A stretch of DNA of 64,000 nt from Fratercula arctica (lineage: Eukaryota; Chordata; Aves; Charadriiformes; Alcidae). Under the pieces are notes generated by a model, which worked only from the letters and a program-made list of their open reading frames with translations, was not told the DNA's origin and ran no database searches. This document shows positions 61,901-64,000 of this stretch, in pieces. The translations under genes were made by a program, and so were the position numbers. The DNA lies in contig CANTUZ010000001.1 in the NCBI GenBank assembly GCA_947846985.1, forward strand, positions 117,135,757-117,199,756, read 5' to 3'. Positions within the stretch are counted from its first letter, which is position 1; each line of letters begins with the position of its first letter.

Positions 61901-64000
61901 TTTCATCTTTGGAGCCCTGGTTTATAACTTACTTAAGGCGTTAATTATAAGTGTCTTGGGTATCCGTCCCTCACTTAATTAATCTCCACACTTACATTAA
62001 GTGTGAATCCAGATCATACCAGAAGCTCTTCTAGCACAGACAGCGTCGTCTGACTGGAAGAGAAGGAAAGCCACTTCGGGATCCAGACGCAGTGGAAAGA
62101 AAACTCATATCTAAAGACTTACAAATATTTGTGCACCAGAGATGGCAGGAGATTTTGCCTTCTAGCCCAGCAGTAATCTTCCGAGTCTGAGGATCCTGAT
62201 CTGAATTACTGCACAGTGTAACTTCCCATCACAGAAGGTTTCACAGGATTTAGCGTTATTCTGCAGGCTTTTCTTAGTAGGTTACATTAACTCATGCTGA
62301 TTCACATGGTGGCTAGACCTGTATTGTTAACCAAGCGAGACACTTTAAAGCTAGTATGGATATCTACATTATTGTCCTACTACTGTAGAGTAGACATGTC
62401 TATAACCCTATGGTGTCTGGTCATTGTGCAGTGGTGTTAAATTTCTGACTCAAAGAACGTCAACTATTGAAACTTCATTGATTAAAAGAAAAGGAATGCA
62501 AAACCAATAACAAAGGTAATATGAAGAGGAAAGAGAACACAGATAGAGGAAGAAACTGGTACCAAAAAAAGAAATAGATCTTGGAGAAAAAAATACGAAA
62601 AGCGGCAGACATGTCAAAGGCAATTAGGTTGACTTAAATGTTTCAAACCTGGGCTTTTCTCATAAAGTACATTAAATGGAGAAACACTAGCGAACATGGT
62701 TTGTTTCACTGCACTACACAAAGCACTTGCTAATTAAAAATAAATAAATCAAAACTTAGATTTCTGAGCACATGCTGGTCTTGTTACCTGTGTAACTTGA
62801 TTTTTAAAGATTTTTGATGTCTTCTAGTGATGAGTTCATAAAGAATAAAGCATCTGTGGATTAAAAAAAAAAGACAAAAAGCTTTTTAGCTCACCATTGT
62901 TCTTTTCAAACAACTGCGGCATGAACATTCTTCATATGATTGGTTTTGCACATGAGTTGAGGATATAATTCTATAATGGACTCATCAGGTTATGGGAGCT
63001 TCTACGTGTACCATTTACGCAATCTGTTTATTATTGAAAAGGTAGACATGCACACACGTTATTGCAAAGTATAATTAGCCACTATGACAACATTTTAACA
63101 TTAGATGGTAGTACTTGTTTTAGTTTTTTAAGATTTTTCTGGTTTAGTTATTCTACCTGTGGTCAATTCTAAATTACGTTAACCAAGGCATTACAGCTGT
63201 GTCTGAGTCACTGCTGCAATTTGGAAGTTCAGTTGTGTCTATCTTCTAGAGTACTGCAACACAACAGTGTTCAGAACTTAAAATTTTGTGGATCAGGGAT
63301 TATTAAATGGAATATCTGAATCCTCTCCCCTCACCCCCTTCCCCCAAAGGACAAACAATATTTCTCAGCTAGTACAGTCCTTGTCTGCAGACCCACTGAA
63401 TTTGGTTCTGCAACTCCAGGTAACGGTCATTCTTGATGAATAATCACAGTCTTATCTTGATGAATAATCCTCAGTCCAGCTTCGCTTCTGCTCAATATTT
63501 ACACTGCATAAAGTGTAGTTAAGTAACTGAGTTAAATATAAAATACTGCTACTGAATGAAATTATGAATAGCTTTATCATGAAGACTTTTTCCTGACTGA
63601 AACTGTGTAAGTTTTTCCTACTTACAGTAAAGCTATAGTTGTATCATTATTATTCTAATAGAGGATAAAACAACTTTTCCACTTTTTGAGCAGAACCGAA
63701 TGCGTTACAGAGGCATCTGTTTATAATTGTCAAAGGTCTGGCTTCACAACAAGCGCAAAATCACCAATAACTAACATACCTGCAAATTCCAGTCACCTTT
63801 TTTATGCAGAAACAAGCTGGGCGATGATGCAGAAACCCAATGTAGAAAAAAGGCAAGCGGTTTGCCACTGGGGACCTGGATAGAGTTCATCAGATAACCT
63901 AGAAGAAGTTTTTCTTGCAGAAATACAATGACTGTTAAAACACGGTATAATATATATTTGCTATATCACCCTCAAGGTTGTTGAAAAAAACTTGGAAATT
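58916..64000. other. Intergenic region, no gene recognised
   Basis: 5 kb of AT-rich DNA. Features seen: a T run near 60067-60078, a 21-base A run at 61147-61167, a T run near 61450-61462, and a 15-base direct repeat (TCTTGATGAATAATC) at 63431 and 63455. No exon, RNA gene or transposon end recognised. Confidence 0.6.

Overview
The window looks like a piece of a bird nuclear genome. It is AT-rich, intron-dominated DNA with one strong GC/CpG island (about 11.45-13.1 kb). It carries several truncated CR1 LINE 3' ends with the 'CCATTCTATGATTCT'-type terminus typical of avian and other sauropsid genomes. Two vertebrate genes can be read directly by splicing exons by eye. They lie head to head around the CpG island, the same arrangement as ARL13B and PROS1 in other amniotes.

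Left (1-11.9 kb, minus strand): the 5' end of ARL13B, an atypical ARF-family GTPase of the ciliary membrane. Three coding exons (7183-7125, 5427-5357, 2924-2675) give residues 1-126 plus two bases of codon 127. They include the double cysteine at 8-9, the P-loop, switch I and the family-specific Gly-Gly-Gly in place of a catalytic Gln. The rest of the gene runs off the left edge. A non-coding first exon is inferred in the CpG island from a consensus minus-strand splice donor at 11888/11887.

Centre (11.45-13.1 kb): a TATA-less CpG-island promoter, probably bidirectional, with three CCAAT boxes, a CACGTG E-box, GC boxes and a perfect 9-bp inverted repeat containing an RFX-like half-site.

Middle (12.74-46.46 kb, plus strand): a complete 15-exon PROS1 gene (vitamin K-dependent protein S). 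Every intron is GT-AG and the joined CDS is 1998 nt (665 codons plus stop) with no frame break. Order of parts: signal peptide and propeptide, Gla domain, thrombin-sensitive loop, four EGF domains, two laminin-G/SHBG-like domains. All 11 Gla positions and the hydroxylation motifs are kept, but two of the three arginines cleaved in the human thrombin-sensitive loop are not.

Right (46.46-64 kb): candidate 3' UTR and polyadenylation signals, then about 15 kb of apparent intergenic DNA with two CR1 fragments, simple repeats and a small isolated CpG-rich patch at about 58.36-58.61 kb. I recognise no gene there.

The genes do not form a pathway; they share only the promoter region. I found no evidence for a previously undescribed biological system. 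The most checkable points are the altered protein S cleavage loop, the shared promoter with its inverted repeat, and the orphan CpG-rich patch.
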